DNA of 52,504 nt from an uncultured Methylibium sp. (GTDB lineage: Bacteria; Pseudomonadota; Gammaproteobacteria; Burkholderiales; Burkholderiaceae_C), in NCBI RefSeq assembly GCF_902826655.1, contig NZ_CADEFR010000024.1, forward strand, positions 1 to 52,504, given 5' to 3'. Numbering within the stretch: position 1 is the first letter of the stretch; each line of letters opens with the position of its first letter. Made by a program: the position numbers and the translations under genes. This document shows, one piece after another, positions 38,403 through 47,675 of this stretch. Under the pieces are notes generated by a model. The model was not told the origin of the DNA. It searched no databases and was given only the letters and a program-made list of their open reading frames with translations.

Positions 38403-39788
38403 TCAGAGCCAGTATTCCCAGGCCCGGGCGAAGGCCTCCTTCAGCCGCAGGTCGAGCGGGCGCCGCTCCCACTGCTCGAGCGTCACCTCGTCGGACGCCG
38501 CCAGGTCCTGGTCGAACATGGCCCGCAACTCGCGGCCGAACTCGGCGCCCAGCACCACGGCGTTGAGCTCGTGGTTGTGCAGGAAGCTGCGCCAGTCGAG
38601 GTTGGTCGACCCGACGGTGGCCCACACGCCGTCGATCAGCCCGGTCTTGGCATGCAGGATCGCGCCGCGCCGCTCGTGGATCCTGACGCCGGCGCGCAGC
38701 AGCCGCGCGTAGTAGCCGCGCCCGGCGTGGAACACCAGCCACGAGTCGGTCTGGCCCGGCAGGATCAGCTTCACGTCGACGCCGCGCGCGGCGGCCGCCT
38801 CCAGGGCCGCCAGCAACTGCGGGTCGGGCACGAAGTAGGCGTTGGTGAGCAGCACGCTGGTCTCGGCGCTGGCGATGGCCGACAGCAGCGTCTTGTAGAT
38901 CTGGCTGTACGGCTCCTCGGGCGAGCTGCCGATCGCGCGCACGACTTCGCGGCCGACGTTCTCGGGCGGCGGGAAGTAGTGGCGCGGCAGCAGCGGCGGG
39001 CCCTTCTGCTGACCCCAGGTCGCGAGGAAGAGCTGTTGCAGCTCGGCCACCACCGGTCCCTGCAGCTGCAGGTGGGTGTCGCGCCAGGCCAGGGCGCTGT
39101 CGGTGTCGGCCCGCCGGCGCGAGCCGCCGGAGTAGACGCTGCTGATGTTGATGCCGCCCAGGAAAGCGGTGCGGCCGTCGACGATCAGCAGCTTGCGGTG
39201 GTCGCGCTGGTTCACCTGCCAGTCCTTGCGCACCGCCAGCGGGTTGACGGGGTTGAACTCGAGCACCTGCACGCCGGCGTCGGTCAGGCGCTGGAAGAAC
39301 GCCGCCGGCGTGGCGATGGTGCCCACGCTGTCGCGGATCAGGTTGACCTGCACGCCCTGCTGCTGACGGGCGATGAGAGCCTGCGCGAAGCGCTGGCCGA
39401 CCTCGTCGTCCTCGAGGATGTAGGTCTCCATGTTGATGTGGTCGCGCGCCGCTGCGATGGCCGCGAACATCGCCTCGTAGGTCGCCGGGCCGTCCTGCAG
39501 CAGCCGCACGCGGTTGCCGGTGGTCAGCGGGCTGCCGACGATGGCTTCCTCCAGCGCCAGGTGGCGGTCGAAGATGTCGGTGTCCTGGCCGCGCTGGCTG
39601 CGCAGCCTGGCGATGATGGCCTGGCTCTGCGCGGTCGACAGCGGACCCTGCGCGCCTTCCAGCCGCACCGGCCCGGCGGGCCGCCGCTCGAGGTCGGGCA
39701 CGAAGGTCGGCAGCGTGCCGCAGCCGGCCAGCAGCAGGATGCAGGCGAGCGCGGGCCCCAGGACCTGCCGTCGAATCGTCGCGACCAT
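38403..39788 (-). CDS. Phospholipase D-superfamily lipoprotein, cardiolipin synthase-like
   Basis: A 461-residue protein with a lipoprotein signal (ILLLAGC, lipidated Cys23). Two HKD motifs form one active site: HRKLLIVDG with His197, Lys199, Asp204, and HAKTGLIDG with His379, Lys381, Asp386. Each is followed by the usual GGINI or GSTNLDWRS segment. The overall pattern is that of cardiolipin synthase-type transphosphatidylases, but the lipoprotein anchor replaces the two N-terminal membrane helices of ClsA, closer to ClsC-type or envelope phospholipase D proteins. Gap to the upstream dehydrogenase gene is 20 bases, so cotranscription is likely. Confidence 0.88.
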   Translation of the reverse strand: MVATIRRQVLGPALACILLLAGCGTLPTFVPDLERRPAGPVRLEGAQGPLSTAQSQAIIARLRSQRGQDTDIFDRHLALEEAIVGSPLTTGNRVRLLQDGPATYEAMFAAIAAARDHINMETYILEDDEVGQRFAQALIARQQQGVQVNLIRDSVGTIATPAAFFQRLTDAGVQVLEFNPVNPLAVRKDWQVNQRDHRKLLIVDGRTAFLGGINISSVYSGGSRRRADTDSALAWRDTHLQLQGPVVAELQQLFLATWGQQKGPPLLPRHYFPPPENVGREVVRAIGSSPEEPYSQIYKTLLSAIASAETSVLLTNAYFVPDPQLLAALEAAAARGVDVKLILPGQTDSWLVFHAGRGYYARLLRAGVRIHERRGAILHAKTGLIDGVWATVGSTNLDWRSFLHNHELNAVVLGAEFGRELRAMFDQDLAASDEVTLEQWERRPLDLRLKEAFARAWEYWL

Positions 39789-39808
39789 CGCGCACCGCTC
39801 CCGGATCG

Positions 39809-41140
39809 TCAGGGCCGGGCGCTGACGCGCCAGACCACGTTGCCCACGTCGTCGGCGACGAGCAGCGCACCGCGCCCGTCGATCGCGACACCCACCGGCC
39901 GCCCGCGGGCCTTGCCGTTCTCGCCGAGGAAGCCGGTCAGCACGTCGATCGGCGCCTCGCCGGACGGCCGGTCGCCGCGGAACGGCACGAAGATGACCTT
40001 GTAGCCGCTGTGCGGCCGCCGGTTCCACGAGCCGTGCTGGCCGATGAACATGCCGTCGGCAAAGGCCGGCGGCAGCGCGTTGCCGGCCGACGCCGCCAGC
40101 CCCAGCGACGCGGTGTGCGGACCCAGCGCGTAGTCCGGCGCGATCGCGCGCGCCACCAGGTCGGGCCGCGGCGGCTGCACGCGCGTGTCGACGTGCTGCC
40201 CGAAGTAGCTGTAGGGCCAGCCGTAGAAGCCGCCGTCCTTCACCGCGCTCAGGTAGTCCGGGACCAGGTCGCTGCCGATCTCGTCGCGCTCGTTCACCAC
40301 GGTCCACAGCGCCCCGCCCGGCGCCCAGGCCATGCCGTTCGGGTTGCGCAGGCCGGACGCGAAGACACGATGCGCGCCGCTGGCGGTGTCGACTTCCCAG
40401 ATCGCGGCGCGGCCTTCCTCGGCCGCCATGCCGCGCTCGCCGACGTTGCTGTTGGAGCCGACGCTCACGTAGAGCCTGCTGCCGTCGGCGCTGGCGATCA
40501 GGTTCTTGGTCCAGTGGTGGTTGATCGGCCCGGCCGGCAGCTCGACCACGCGCGTGCCGGCAGCGCCGATGCGCGTCTCGCCGGGCGCATAGGGGAAGCG
40601 CAGCACCGCGTCGGAGTTGGCGACGTACAGCGACGACCCGACCAGCGCCATGCCGAACGGCGACTTCAGGCCTTCGAGCAGCACCGAGCGCAGGTCGGCG
40701 ACGCCGTCGCCGTCGGTGTCACGCAGCAGCGTGATGCGGTCGGCGCTGCGCGTGGCCGCACCGGCGCGCCGCATCACCAGGCCCATCACCCAGCCCCTGA
40801 CGCCGCGGGCGTCGTCGGGCTTGGGCGGGGCGTTGGACTCGGCCACCAGCACGTCGCCGTTGGGCAGCACCAGCAGCCAGCGCGGATGGTCGAGCCCCTG
40901 CGCGAAGGCGACGACCTGCAGGCCGGCAGCCGGCTGCGGCATCGCGCCGGGCGGCCAGGGTTGGGCCGGCGCGATGTTGACCGTCGGGATCCAGGACTCG
41001 CGCGGCGCCGGCAGCGTCGGTTGCGGTCCGGTGCCGGCCGACACGGGCAGCTTGGCGACATCGCCGCAGCCGCCGAGCGCCAGCGCAACTGCCAGCGCGA
41101 CTGCCGGCGTGGATCCCAATCTCGGCTTCGGTGTCCGCAT
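39809..41140 (-). CDS. PQQ-dependent sugar (sorbosone/glucose) dehydrogenase-type lipoprotein
   Basis: A 443-residue beta-propeller protein with a lipoprotein signal ending at Cys25 (ALALGGC). Family features include [91 protein letters not shown] and the C-terminal [19 protein letters not shown]. Soluble or lipid-anchored aldose dehydrogenases of this fold oxidise sugars in the periplasm with PQQ. No PQQ synthesis genes are in the window. The ATG follows AGGAG and overlaps the AsmA-like stop (TGATG). Confidence 0.87.
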   Translation of the reverse strand: MRTPKPRLGSTPAVALAVALALGGCGDVAKLPVSAGTGPQPTLPAPRESWIPTVNIAPAQPWPPGAMPQPAAGLQVVAFAQGLDHPRWLLVLPNGDVLVAESNAPPKPDDARGVRGWVMGLVMRRAGAATRSADRITLLRDTDGDGVADLRSVLLEGLKSPFGMALVGSSLYVANSDAVLRFPYAPGETRIGAAGTRVVELPAGPINHHWTKNLIASADGSRLYVSVGSNSNVGERGMAAEEGRAAIWEVDTASGAHRVFASGLRNPNGMAWAPGGALWTVVNERDEIGSDLVPDYLSAVKDGGFYGWPYSYFGQHVDTRVQPPRPDLVARAIAPDYALGPHTASLGLAASAGNALPPAFADGMFIGQHGSWNRRPHSGYKVIFVPFRGDRPSGEAPIDVLTGFLGENGKARGRPVGVAIDGRGALLVADDVGNVVWRVSARP

Positions 41141-43113
41141 CACGGCTCCTGTCGGGTGTTGCGCGCCGCGCCACGCCGCATCAAGGCCTGGCAGCCAGTC
41201 GCGCTGCGCTCGGCACCGTCGGCGTTGCCGGTGTCGACCAGCGGGATCAGCGCGGCCAGCGGGTTGATCAGACCCAGCAGCAGCGAGGTGGCGACCTTGC
41301 GGCCGAGCCCGCCCTTCTCGACCGACACCGCGGGCTTGGCCAGGCTGCCGCGCACGCGCAGCGGCGTGCGCAGCGCCAGCGGACTGAAGTCCTTGGGCGC
41401 GACCACGGCACGCAAGTCCAGGGTCTCGTCGACCAGCGACAGCGAGCCGTCGATCCAGATCGCCGAATCGGCCGTGTCCACCACCATCACGCGCGGCCGC
41501 AGCACGCCCTTCTCGGCGGCCAGGTCGGCCACCGCGCATTGGACCGGCAGCGCGTCGTCGCCGCGGATCAGCAGGCCCAGGCTCTCGGCCAGGTCCAGGC
41601 CGGCCGCCTCGATCGTGGCATGCGAGATCGAGCCCTCGTGCAGCTCGGTGCGCACGGCGCCGCGCAGGCTGCCCAGGATCTCGGCCGTGGACCGTCCCTG
41701 GCCCGTCAGCGCGGCCCTGCCGCTGAGCCGGCCCGACACGAAGGGCGGCGCGTCGTCGGCCCGCGCCAGGCGCAGCCAGCGCTCGAGCCGCACGCCGTCC
41801 CAGCGCAGGTCGGTGGTCCAGCCGGCCGGACTGTCGCGGCCGTCGAGGCTGAGCCGGCCCTGCAGCCGCCCCTGGGCCGTGCGCGCGTCGACGTCGCGCA
41901 GCGTCATCACGCCGTTCGACAGCAGCAGGTGCGCACGCAGCGGCCGCAGCGGCTCGAGCAGCGCGGTGTCGAGATCGACCTCGGCGATGTCGATCAGCAC
42001 GTTGGCGTCCATCGCACGCAGCGACGGCAGGTCGAAGGCCCGGTCCGGCAGCACCCGGCCGGCCTTGCGCGCGGCGCCGGTCGACGCCGGGACCACGCCC
42101 ACCGCCGGACCCAGGTCGGACAACAGCAGCCGGCTGCCGCCGAGCCGGCCGGTCAGCATCGGCCGCGCCGTCCCCGGCCCCCGCACGGGTCCGTAGGCGA
42201 AGGCGCCGCGCAGCCGGCTGCTGCCCACCGTCGCATCGTCGATCGCGACCTGCCAGAGCGACCCGTCGCGCACGACGCTGCCCTCGGCGCGGAAGGCACC
42301 GGTGGTCGGCAAGGTCACGCCCACCGTGTCGCCGACCGCGGCGAGCGACGGACCCTGCAGGCTGTAGCGACCGCCGAGGTCCTGCAGGCCACGGGCATGG
42401 CCGTCGAACGCGAGGCGCGAGCGGCCGACCTCGGCCTTCAGCCGCACGGTCGTCGGGGCGGTGGCGGCCTCGCCGTCCGAGGCGAGCAGCTCCAGCTTCA
42501 GCGGCAGGTCGCGAAAGCGCCCCGTCGCCTCGAGGCGCCACGCTGGCGGGCTGCCGCCACCGGGCGACACGCGCCCGTCGGCATCGACGGCCAGGATCTC
42601 GTCGCGCACGTGGAGATCGGCGCTGCCGAGCTTCAGGTGCACGAAGCGCGGCAGGGACAGGGGACGCGGCGCCGCGTCGGGCAGCTGCGTGCCGAACTGC
42701 CAGGACGCGCGGCCGTCGGCGCGGCGCTCCAGGTGGCTGTCGAGCGTCTTCGCCTCGAGCCGCTGGACTCGCAGCGGCTCGCCGCGGTGGGCGCGCCAGA
42801 GGTCGACGTAGCGCAGCTCGACCGCGACCTCGTTCGCCTGCAGCAGGTGCGGCGCCCGGCTCCAGGCCGGCGCGCCGACGACGAGTCGCGGCGCGTGCAG
42901 CTGCACGCCGCCGACGAAGCGCAGGCGCACGCTGCCGCTGCCTGTTGCGTCGGCGGACAGGTCGACCTTGCGTTCCAGGCGCTCGGACAGCACGCGCTGC
43001 AGCGGCGGCACGAGGAACGGCCAGCCACGCCATTCGCCCAGCGCCACCGCGGCCAGCAGGGCGAGCAGCACGCCCGCGGCCACGAGCTGCCAGCGTCGGC
43101 TCAGCATCTTCAC
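41140..43113 (-). CDS. AsmA-family envelope protein
   Basis: A 657-residue protein with one N-terminal membrane helix ([21 protein letters not shown]) and a long periplasmic region of beta-strand character. The C-terminal AsmA signature is visible: [118 protein letters not shown]. AsmA-like proteins help move phospholipids between membranes. I chose the GTG at 43113 because GGAGA lies five bases upstream; an ATG six bases further in is possible. First gene of a four-gene minus-strand unit. Confidence 0.85.
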   Translation of the reverse strand: MKMLSRRWQLVAAGVLLALLAAVALGEWRGWPFLVPPLQRVLSERLERKVDLSADATGSGSVRLRFVGGVQLHAPRLVVGAPAWSRAPHLLQANEVAVELRYVDLWRAHRGEPLRVQRLEAKTLDSHLERRADGRASWQFGTQLPDAAPRPLSLPRFVHLKLGSADLHVRDEILAVDADGRVSPGGGSPPAWRLEATGRFRDLPLKLELLASDGEAATAPTTVRLKAEVGRSRLAFDGHARGLQDLGGRYSLQGPSLAAVGDTVGVTLPTTGAFRAEGSVVRDGSLWQVAIDDATVGSSRLRGAFAYGPVRGPGTARPMLTGRLGGSRLLLSDLGPAVGVVPASTGAARKAGRVLPDRAFDLPSLRAMDANVLIDIAEVDLDTALLEPLRPLRAHLLLSNGVMTLRDVDARTAQGRLQGRLSLDGRDSPAGWTTDLRWDGVRLERWLRLARADDAPPFVSGRLSGRAALTGQGRSTAEILGSLRGAVRTELHEGSISHATIEAAGLDLAESLGLLIRGDDALPVQCAVADLAAEKGVLRPRVMVVDTADSAIWIDGSLSLVDETLDLRAVVAPKDFSPLALRTPLRVRGSLAKPAVSVEKGGLGRKVATSLLLGLINPLAALIPLVDTGNADGAERSATGCQALMRRGAARNTRQEP

Positions 43114-43252
43114 GGCGGTCTCCGTCAGGTCAGGGTCTTGGCCGAACGCGGTCGCGCGGCCTGGCCCCGACTGTGGATCCGCGGCGGCGTGCCCGGCATC
43201 GGCAGAGCGCGCGTCGGCGTGTCGGCCGCGGCAGCACCGCGGTGCTCGCGAT

Positions 43253-43260
43253 GTCCTACA
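43253..43260 (-). promoter_or_regulatory. GTAGGA motif upstream of the asmA-like operon
   Basis: Minus-strand TGTAGGAC followed by ATCG, about 145 bases before the AsmA-like start at 43113. The same eight bases occur upstream of the superoxide dismutase gene. Confidence 0.4.
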
Positions 43261-43303
43261 GGCCGGCGTTCGATGTCGAACAGACGGCCGCTGCGTGCGG
43301 CCC

Positions 43304-43309
43304 TAGCGT
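43304..43309 (+). promoter_or_regulatory. -10-like element TAGCGT six bases before the ATG at 43316
   Basis: TAGCGT, then CGGTCC, then ATG; no Shine-Dalgarno sequence. Fourth case of this spacing in the window, though this hexamer is a weaker -10 match. Confidence 0.35.
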
Positions 43310-43315
43310 CGGTCC

Positions 43316-44281
43316 ATGGTCGCCACCCCCGCCTCGGCATCGCCACGCAAGGACGCGCGCCGGATCGCGCCATCGCGGCTGGCGTGGCTGGCGCTGTGCG
43401 GCGCCCTCCTCGTGTGGCCGGCCGCGCAGGCGCAGGACGCCGCGTCGCTGCGGGCGCGCCATGCGGCACTGCGAGAGACGCTGTCGACCAACGCCTTCCG
43501 CCGGCCGCTGCACGTGGAGTCGCGGCAGGGCGACGGGGAGCTGCGAGGCGACATCCATGCCGTGATCGAGCAGCCCTACGCGAGCGTCGGGCCCGCCCTG
43601 ACGCCGGTCGGCGCGTGGTGCGACATCCTGATGCTGCATCTCAACGTCAAGCAGTGCACGGCCTCGAGATCGTCGGCCGGCGAGGCCCTGCGCCTGGCGA
43701 TCGGGCGCAAGTTCGACCAGCCGCTGGCCGACGCCTACCGCTTCGAGTTCGGCTACCGCGTGCTCGCGGCCCGGCCCGACTACCTGCACATCGCGCTGCA
43801 GGCCGACGAAGGTCCGCTCGGCACCCGCCGCTATCGCATCCAGGTCGAGGTGGTGGCGCTCGACGCGCAACGCAGCTTCCTGCACATGTCCTACTCCTAC
43901 GCCCACGGCGCGGTGGCGCGGATGGCGATGCAGACCTACCTGGCGACCGCCGGACGCGACAAGGTCGGCTTCAGCGTCGTCGGCACCGATGCAGGCGGGC
44001 GGCCGGTGCACGTCGGCGGCACGCGCGGCGTCATCGAGCGCAACACGATGCGCTACTACCTGGCCGTCGAGGCCTACCTCGGCGCGCTGGCCGTGCCGGC
44101 CGCGCAGCGGCAGGAGAAGCGCCTCAACGACTGGCACAGCGGCGTCGAGCGCTACCCACTGCAGCTGCACGAGCTGGAGCGCGACGACTACCTGCGGATG
44201 AAGCGCGGCGAGCTCCGTCGCCAGCAGGCGTCGCTGGCAAGAGCCCCCGGGCCGTCGGGCCGGCTTAGGATCGCTGCATGA
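43316..44281 (+). CDS. Exported protein of unknown function
   Basis: A 321-residue protein I do not recognise. An N-terminal signal peptide (LAWLALCGALLVWPAAQAQ) indicates export. The mature part alternates strands and helices, contains one Cys pair (AWCDIL ... NVKQCTAS) and several aromatic-rich strands (FEFGYRVLAARPDYLHIAL, FLHMSYSYAHG), followed by GGTRGVIERNTMRYYLAVEAYLGAL. The pattern could suit a lipid- or ligand-binding START-like fold, but that is only an impression. Its stop overlaps the start of the AI-2E-type transporter gene (ATGA), so the two are probably coupled. Confidence 0.75.
   Translation: MVATPASASPRKDARRIAPSRLAWLALCGALLVWPAAQAQDAASLRARHAALRETLSTNAFRRPLHVESRQGDGELRGDIHAVIEQPYASVGPALTPVGAWCDILMLHLNVKQCTASRSSAGEALRLAIGRKFDQPLADAYRFEFGYRVLAARPDYLHIALQADEGPLGTRRYRIQVEVVALDAQRSFLHMSYSYAHGAVARMAMQTYLATAGRDKVGFSVVGTDAGGRPVHVGGTRGVIERNTMRYYLAVEAYLGALAVPAAQRQEKRLNDWHSGVERYPLQLHELERDDYLRMKRGELRRQQASLARAPGPSGRLRIAA
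44266..44271 (+). promoter_or_regulatory. -10-like element TAGGAT six bases before the AI-2E transporter ATG
   Basis: TAGGAT, then CGCTGC, then the ATG at 44278. It lies inside the 3' end of the upstream gene, so it may be chance, but the spacing equals that of the other four cases. Confidence 0.35.
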
Positions 44282-45489
44282 GCCCCGACACCCCGCCGCC
44301 CCGTCGCGACACGACCGACGACGGACCGGCCCCGGGCGAGCCCGCGCCTCGCGAGCGCTCCAGCGTGGCGGCCACGGTGCTCGCCACGCTCGCGGTGATC
44401 GCCGCGCTGTGGTGGGGGCAGCGCTTCCTGATCCCGCTGACGGCCGGGCTGATGCTGGCCATGCTGGTCATGCCGCTCAACGCCCGGCTGACGCGGGTGC
44501 TGCGCAGCGCCGTGGCCGCGACCCTGCTGAGCCTGCTGATGGTGCTGGGCACGCTGGTGCTCGGCGCCATGGCCTTCGGCGGGCAGTTCGTCCGCGTGGC
44601 CGAACGCACGCCGGACATGATCGGCATGGTGACGCAGCAACTCGCCGAGCGCGACCCGGGCACGGACTCGCTGCTGACGCGGGCACGCGTCGCGCTGCAG
44701 GAGCTGGACCGGGCCGCCGACCGCATGATGCGGCCCGAGCCGCCGGCCCGGCCGAAGCGACGCGCGGCCGCCGCCACGACGCCCGCTGCGGCACCGGCCG
44801 CCGCCAGCGCCCCGGTGGCCAGCATCACCGAGGGCGCCACGGTCGCGCTGCGCGAAACCGCGGTCACCGGCTCGAGCGTGCTGCTCGCCTTCGCCGGCAA
44901 CCTGTCCATCATCTTCTTCATCGCGTTCTTCGTGCTGACCGGCGGCGCGCCCCTGACCGAGCGCTTCCTCGGACTGTGGGGCCACGATCCGCGGGTCCAT
45001 GCGCGCGCCCGCCAGGCGCTGCTGGAGTCGGGGCGGCAGATCCGCATCTACGGCGTCGTGCTGCTGGTCACCAACACCGTCATCGGCATGGCCGTGTGGG
45101 TCGCCTTCTCGCTGGCCGACCTGCCCGACGCCGCGGGCTGGGGTGCGGCCGCCGCGGTGCTGCATGTCATTCCCTACCTCGGCATGGCCCTGCTGACCGT
45201 GCTGGGCGCGGCCGAGACCTTCCTGGCCCACGGCACGGCGGGTGCCGCGCTCGGCATGGCCGGCTTCGTCGTGCTGCTGTCGACGCTGGTCGGAACGCTG
45301 GGCACCGCGTGGCTGCAAGGCCATGCCGCGAAGATGAACGCCGCGACCGTGTTCATCGGCCTGGTGTTCTGGGGGGCGCTGTGGGGGATCTGGGGGCTGT
45401 TCCTCGGCCCGGCCCTGGTCGTGCTGATCAAGGTCGTCGCCGAACACTCGCGGTCGGGCGGGCGCCTGGCGCAGCTGATGAAGGGCTGA
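44278..45489 (+). CDS. AI-2E/TqsA-family membrane transporter
   Basis: A 403-residue inner-membrane protein of the AI-2 exporter superfamily, with about eight hydrophobic helices. Typical parts are ALWWGQRFLIPLTAGLMLAMLVMPLNARL at the start, GNLSIIFFIAFFVLTGGAPLTERFLGL, and the C-terminal NAATVFIGLVFWGALWGIWGLFLGPALVVLIKVV. A long cytoplasmic or periplasmic insert (about 140-185) is rich in Arg, Ala and Pro. Members export autoinducer-2, ions or unknown compounds; the role here is undefined. The end is only six bases from the convergent Crp-like gene. Confidence 0.88.
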   Translation: MSPDTPPPRRDTTDDGPAPGEPAPRERSSVAATVLATLAVIAALWWGQRFLIPLTAGLMLAMLVMPLNARLTRVLRSAVAATLLSLLMVLGTLVLGAMAFGGQFVRVAERTPDMIGMVTQQLAERDPGTDSLLTRARVALQELDRAADRMMRPEPPARPKRRAAAATTPAAAPAAASAPVASITEGATVALRETAVTGSSVLLAFAGNLSIIFFIAFFVLTGGAPLTERFLGLWGHDPRVHARARQALLESGRQIRIYGVVLLVTNTVIGMAVWVAFSLADLPDAAGWGAAAAVLHVIPYLGMALLTVLGAAETFLAHGTAGAALGMAGFVVLLSTLVGTLGTAWLQGHAAKMNAATVFIGLVFWGALWGIWGLFLGPALVVLIKVVAEHSRSGGRLAQLMKG

Positions 45490-45495
45490 GCCCCG

Positions 45496-46227
45496 TCAGG
45501 CGGCCTGCGGCAGCGGCAGGAGGCGGCGCTGCTCCTGGCGCACGACCGCATAGCACTCGCAGGCGCGCTGCTCGAGCCGGGGCCGGTCGAGCACCGCGAT
45601 GTGGCCCCGGCGGTAGCGGATCACGCCGGCATGCTGCAGCTTGAGCGCCGCCGAGGTCACGCCTTCGCGGCGCACGCCCAGCAGCCGGGCGACGCCCTCC
45701 TGCGTCATCTCCAGCTCGTTGGAGGGCGACCGGTCCAGGCTCTGCAGGAGCCGGCGGCACAGCTGCTGATCGATCGTGTGATAGCGATTGCAGGCGGCCG
45801 TCTGCGTCGCCTGCACGATCATCGACTGCGTGTAGCGCAGCAGCATCGTCAGCACCGGGCCGCCGCGCGCGAGGTCCTGCTTCATCAGTGCGCCGCGCAG
45901 GCGATACGCCTGGCCCGCATGCTGCACGACCGCCTGGCTCGGCGACGCATCGCCGCCCATGCAGTGCGCCAGGCCCACCAGGCCGTCGTTGCCGATGACC
46001 GCGGTCTCGATCGAGGCACCGTCCTGCGTCAGGTACAGCAGCGACACGACGGCCGAGACCGGAAAGTGGACATGGCCGGCGGCGGAACCGGGCTCGCCGA
46101 TCACCTGGCCGGCGCGCAGGTCCACGACTTCCATCTCGGGCAACCAGCGCCGCAGGTCGGAGTCGGGCAGCGACCCGAGCAGATGGTTCTGGCGCAGGTC
46201 GGAGATGGATCGGGCTGTCGCATTCAC
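45496..46227 (-). CDS. Crp/Fnr-family transcription regulator
   Basis: A 243-residue regulator. The N-terminal half is a cyclic-nucleotide-binding-type barrel (LRAGQVIGEPGSAAGHVHFPVSAVVSLLY, IGNDGLVGLAHCMGG), followed by a long dimer helix and a winged helix-turn-helix (MTQEGVARLLGVRREGVTSAALKLQHAGVIRYRRGHIAVLD). It lacks the N-terminal cysteine cluster of Fnr and the clear cAMP-binding RxS signature of Crp, so the ligand is unknown. The start is a GTG at 46227 behind GGAGAG; no ATG fits better. A TGTAGGAA motif lies about 90 bases upstream. Confidence 0.87.
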   Translation of the reverse strand: MNATARSISDLRQNHLLGSLPDSDLRRWLPEMEVVDLRAGQVIGEPGSAAGHVHFPVSAVVSLLYLTQDGASIETAVIGNDGLVGLAHCMGGDASPSQAVVQHAGQAYRLRGALMKQDLARGGPVLTMLLRYTQSMIVQATQTAACNRYHTIDQQLCRRLLQSLDRSPSNELEMTQEGVARLLGVRREGVTSAALKLQHAGVIRYRRGHIAVLDRPRLEQRACECYAVVRQEQRRLLPLPQAA

Positions 46228-46313
46228 GGGACTCTCCGCAGTTTCGAGTCCCGATGGTCGACCCCGACGCATCGCACCGATATCGGCGCAGGCCGGGTTC
46301 CCGTGTCGGTCGC

Positions 46314-46321
46314 TTCCTACA
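46314..46321 (-). promoter_or_regulatory. GTAGGA motif upstream of the Crp-like regulator gene
   Basis: Minus-strand TGTAGGAA followed by GCGACC, about 90 bases before the GTG at 46227. Seven of eight bases match the motifs at 43253 and 47628. Confidence 0.4.
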
Positions 46322-46369
46322 GCGGCGACGTGGCGGCGGCCGCCCGGCATCGCGTCGGTCGGCCCGCGG

Positions 46370-46840
46370 TCATGAAGCCGCCTTGCCCTCGTCGTCGACA
46401 TCGAGGCCGCGCGCCGGCGACTCGAAGCTCTGCACCTCGCCCGCCGTACGGTCGACCAGCTCCTCGACGAGGAAGCGCCCGTAGCGCCGCGCGGCGGCCG
46501 CGCCCGTCGCCGCCGCCAGGTCGGCGACGCGCCGCGCACGCTCCTCGTCCGGCGTCGGCACCACCAGGAAGCTGCAGCCGCTGCGTGCCAGGTCCCGATG
46601 GGCCTTGACCAGGTTCAGGTCCTGGCCCAGCGACGCCATCGGGCTGGCATTGCGCAGGTCCGCGTCGGCTTGCGCCACCATCTCCTGCGGCGTGTAGCGC
46701 GTCAGCGCCTCGACGTCGAACCCGGCGAGGCCCAGCGCCGCCGCCGCCGCCTCCATGCCGGCAGCGGAGCGGAACGCGAGCACGGTGTGGCCGACCGGGC
46801 TGAAGACGCCGAAGCTCTCGGGGGGATGCGACTTGTCCAT
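46370..46840 (-). CDS. Small cytosolic protein of unknown function next to sodB
   Basis: A 156-residue soluble protein I cannot name. It begins MDKSHPPESFGVFSPVGHTVLAFRSA and contains two alpha/beta-like halves, with no signal peptide, no cysteine pair apart from one Cys (SGCSFLVVP) and an acidic C-terminus (LDVDDEGKAAS). The GHTVLAF ... AALGLAGFDVEALTRYTPQEM stretch looks like a small regulatory or stress-protein domain. It starts 11 bases after the superoxide dismutase stop and has no clear ribosome site, so it is probably the second gene of that unit. Confidence 0.7.
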   Translation of the reverse strand: MDKSHPPESFGVFSPVGHTVLAFRSAAGMEAAAAALGLAGFDVEALTRYTPQEMVAQADADLRNASPMASLGQDLNLVKAHRDLARSGCSFLVVPTPDEERARRVADLAAATGAAAARRYGRFLVEELVDRTAGEVQSFESPARGLDVDDEGKAAS

Positions 46841-46851
46841 CGTCGTCGGCC

Positions 46852-47472
46852 CTAGCCCAGGTTGTCGGCCGCGAAGCCCCAGTCGACCAGCCGGTCGATC
46901 ACGGCGCGCACATGCTCCGGGCGCCGGTTCTCCCAGTCCAGGTAGTAGGCGTGCTCCCAGACGTCGATGGCCAGCAGCGGCCGCAGGCCGCGCGTCGCGG
47001 GCACCTCGGCGTTCACCGTCGTGATCACCTTGAGCTTGCCGCGCTCGAGCACCAGCCAGGCCCAGCCGCTGCCGAAGTGCTTGATCGCGGCGTCGGCCAG
47101 CATCGCGTTGCAGGCGTCGACGCTCTCGAAGGACGCCTCGATCAGCGGCCGGATCGACAGCGGCGGCACGCCCCCGCCGTCGGGTCGCAGGCTCTTCCAG
47201 TAGAAGTCGTGGTTCCAGGCCTGCGCCGCGTTGTTGAAGACCGGCACCTCGTCGGCCTGCCCGGCGGTCGCGGTGATGATGTCCTCGAGCCTCATCTCGG
47301 CATAGGGCGTGCCGGCGATCAGCTTGTTCAGGGTATCGACATAGCCGCGCTGGTGCTTGCCGTGGTGCAGGCCCACGGTGCGCGCCGAGATGACAGGGGC
47401 CAGCGCGTCCTCGGCGTAGGGCAGCGGGGGAAGCTCGTGCGACGGGCTGTGGGTCGTCGGTCTTGCGCTCAT
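46852..47472 (-). CDS. sodB: Superoxide dismutase, Fe-type
   Basis: A 206-residue Fe/Mn-family superoxide dismutase that protects the cytoplasm. Metal ligands are His36 (LHHGKHQRGYV), His88 (NHDFYW), Asp170 and His174 (DVWEHAYYLDW). The Gln in NAAQAWNH (Gln84) is at the position that distinguishes Fe enzymes, whereas Mn enzymes carry their Gln elsewhere, so iron is likely. The N-terminus is about ten residues longer than in E. coli SodB. AAGGA precedes the ATG. A TGTAGGAC motif lies about 160 bases upstream. Confidence 0.94.
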   Translation of the reverse strand: MSARPTTHSPSHELPPLPYAEDALAPVISARTVGLHHGKHQRGYVDTLNKLIAGTPYAEMRLEDIITATAGQADEVPVFNNAAQAWNHDFYWKSLRPDGGGVPPLSIRPLIEASFESVDACNAMLADAAIKHFGSGWAWLVLERGKLKVITTVNAEVPATRGLRPLLAIDVWEHAYYLDWENRRPEHVRAVIDRLVDWGFAADNLG

Positions 47473-47627
47473 CTCGGGTCCTTTCGATCGGGTGCGTCGC
47501 CGCGACGGCGCCGCAGCAACACGGTCGATGAAGGCTAGGGACCGCGTGCGCGCCGGTCTGTGGGCCAGGCCACACAAGCACGCAGAAAGCGCGCTTCGAT
47601 CGCCGCGGAGCCCGCACGCGCGGCGTT

Positions 47628-47635
47628 GTCCTACA
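47628..47635 (-). promoter_or_regulatory. GTAGGA motif upstream of sodB
   Basis: Minus-strand TGTAGGAC followed by AACGCC, about 160 bases before the sodB ATG and identical over eight bases to the motif before the AsmA-like operon. A nearby TGTGGGCC / GGCCACACA partial inverted repeat (about 47560-47577) might be a second site. Confidence 0.4.
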
Positions 47636-47675
47636 CCCGGTGGCCCCGGCGCGCAGCGCGACGCGCCGGCGGTCC

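Noticed and set aside
41131-44268. A 1045-codon plus-strand frame opposite the AsmA-like gene and overlapping the exported protein
   Set aside because: The sequence is low complexity with no recognisable motif, while the minus-strand AsmA-like protein and the plus-strand exported protein have clear signals.
45490-45495. Possible terminator between the convergent AI-2E transporter and Crp-like genes
   Set aside because: Only six bases separate the genes and no stable stem with a T-run is present; the transcripts probably overlap.
47540-47600. TGTGGGCC / GGCCACACA inverted repeat considered as a Crp site
   Set aside because: The match to the Crp consensus TGTGA-N6-TCACA is poor and the spacing is wrong, so I did not list it as a separate feature.
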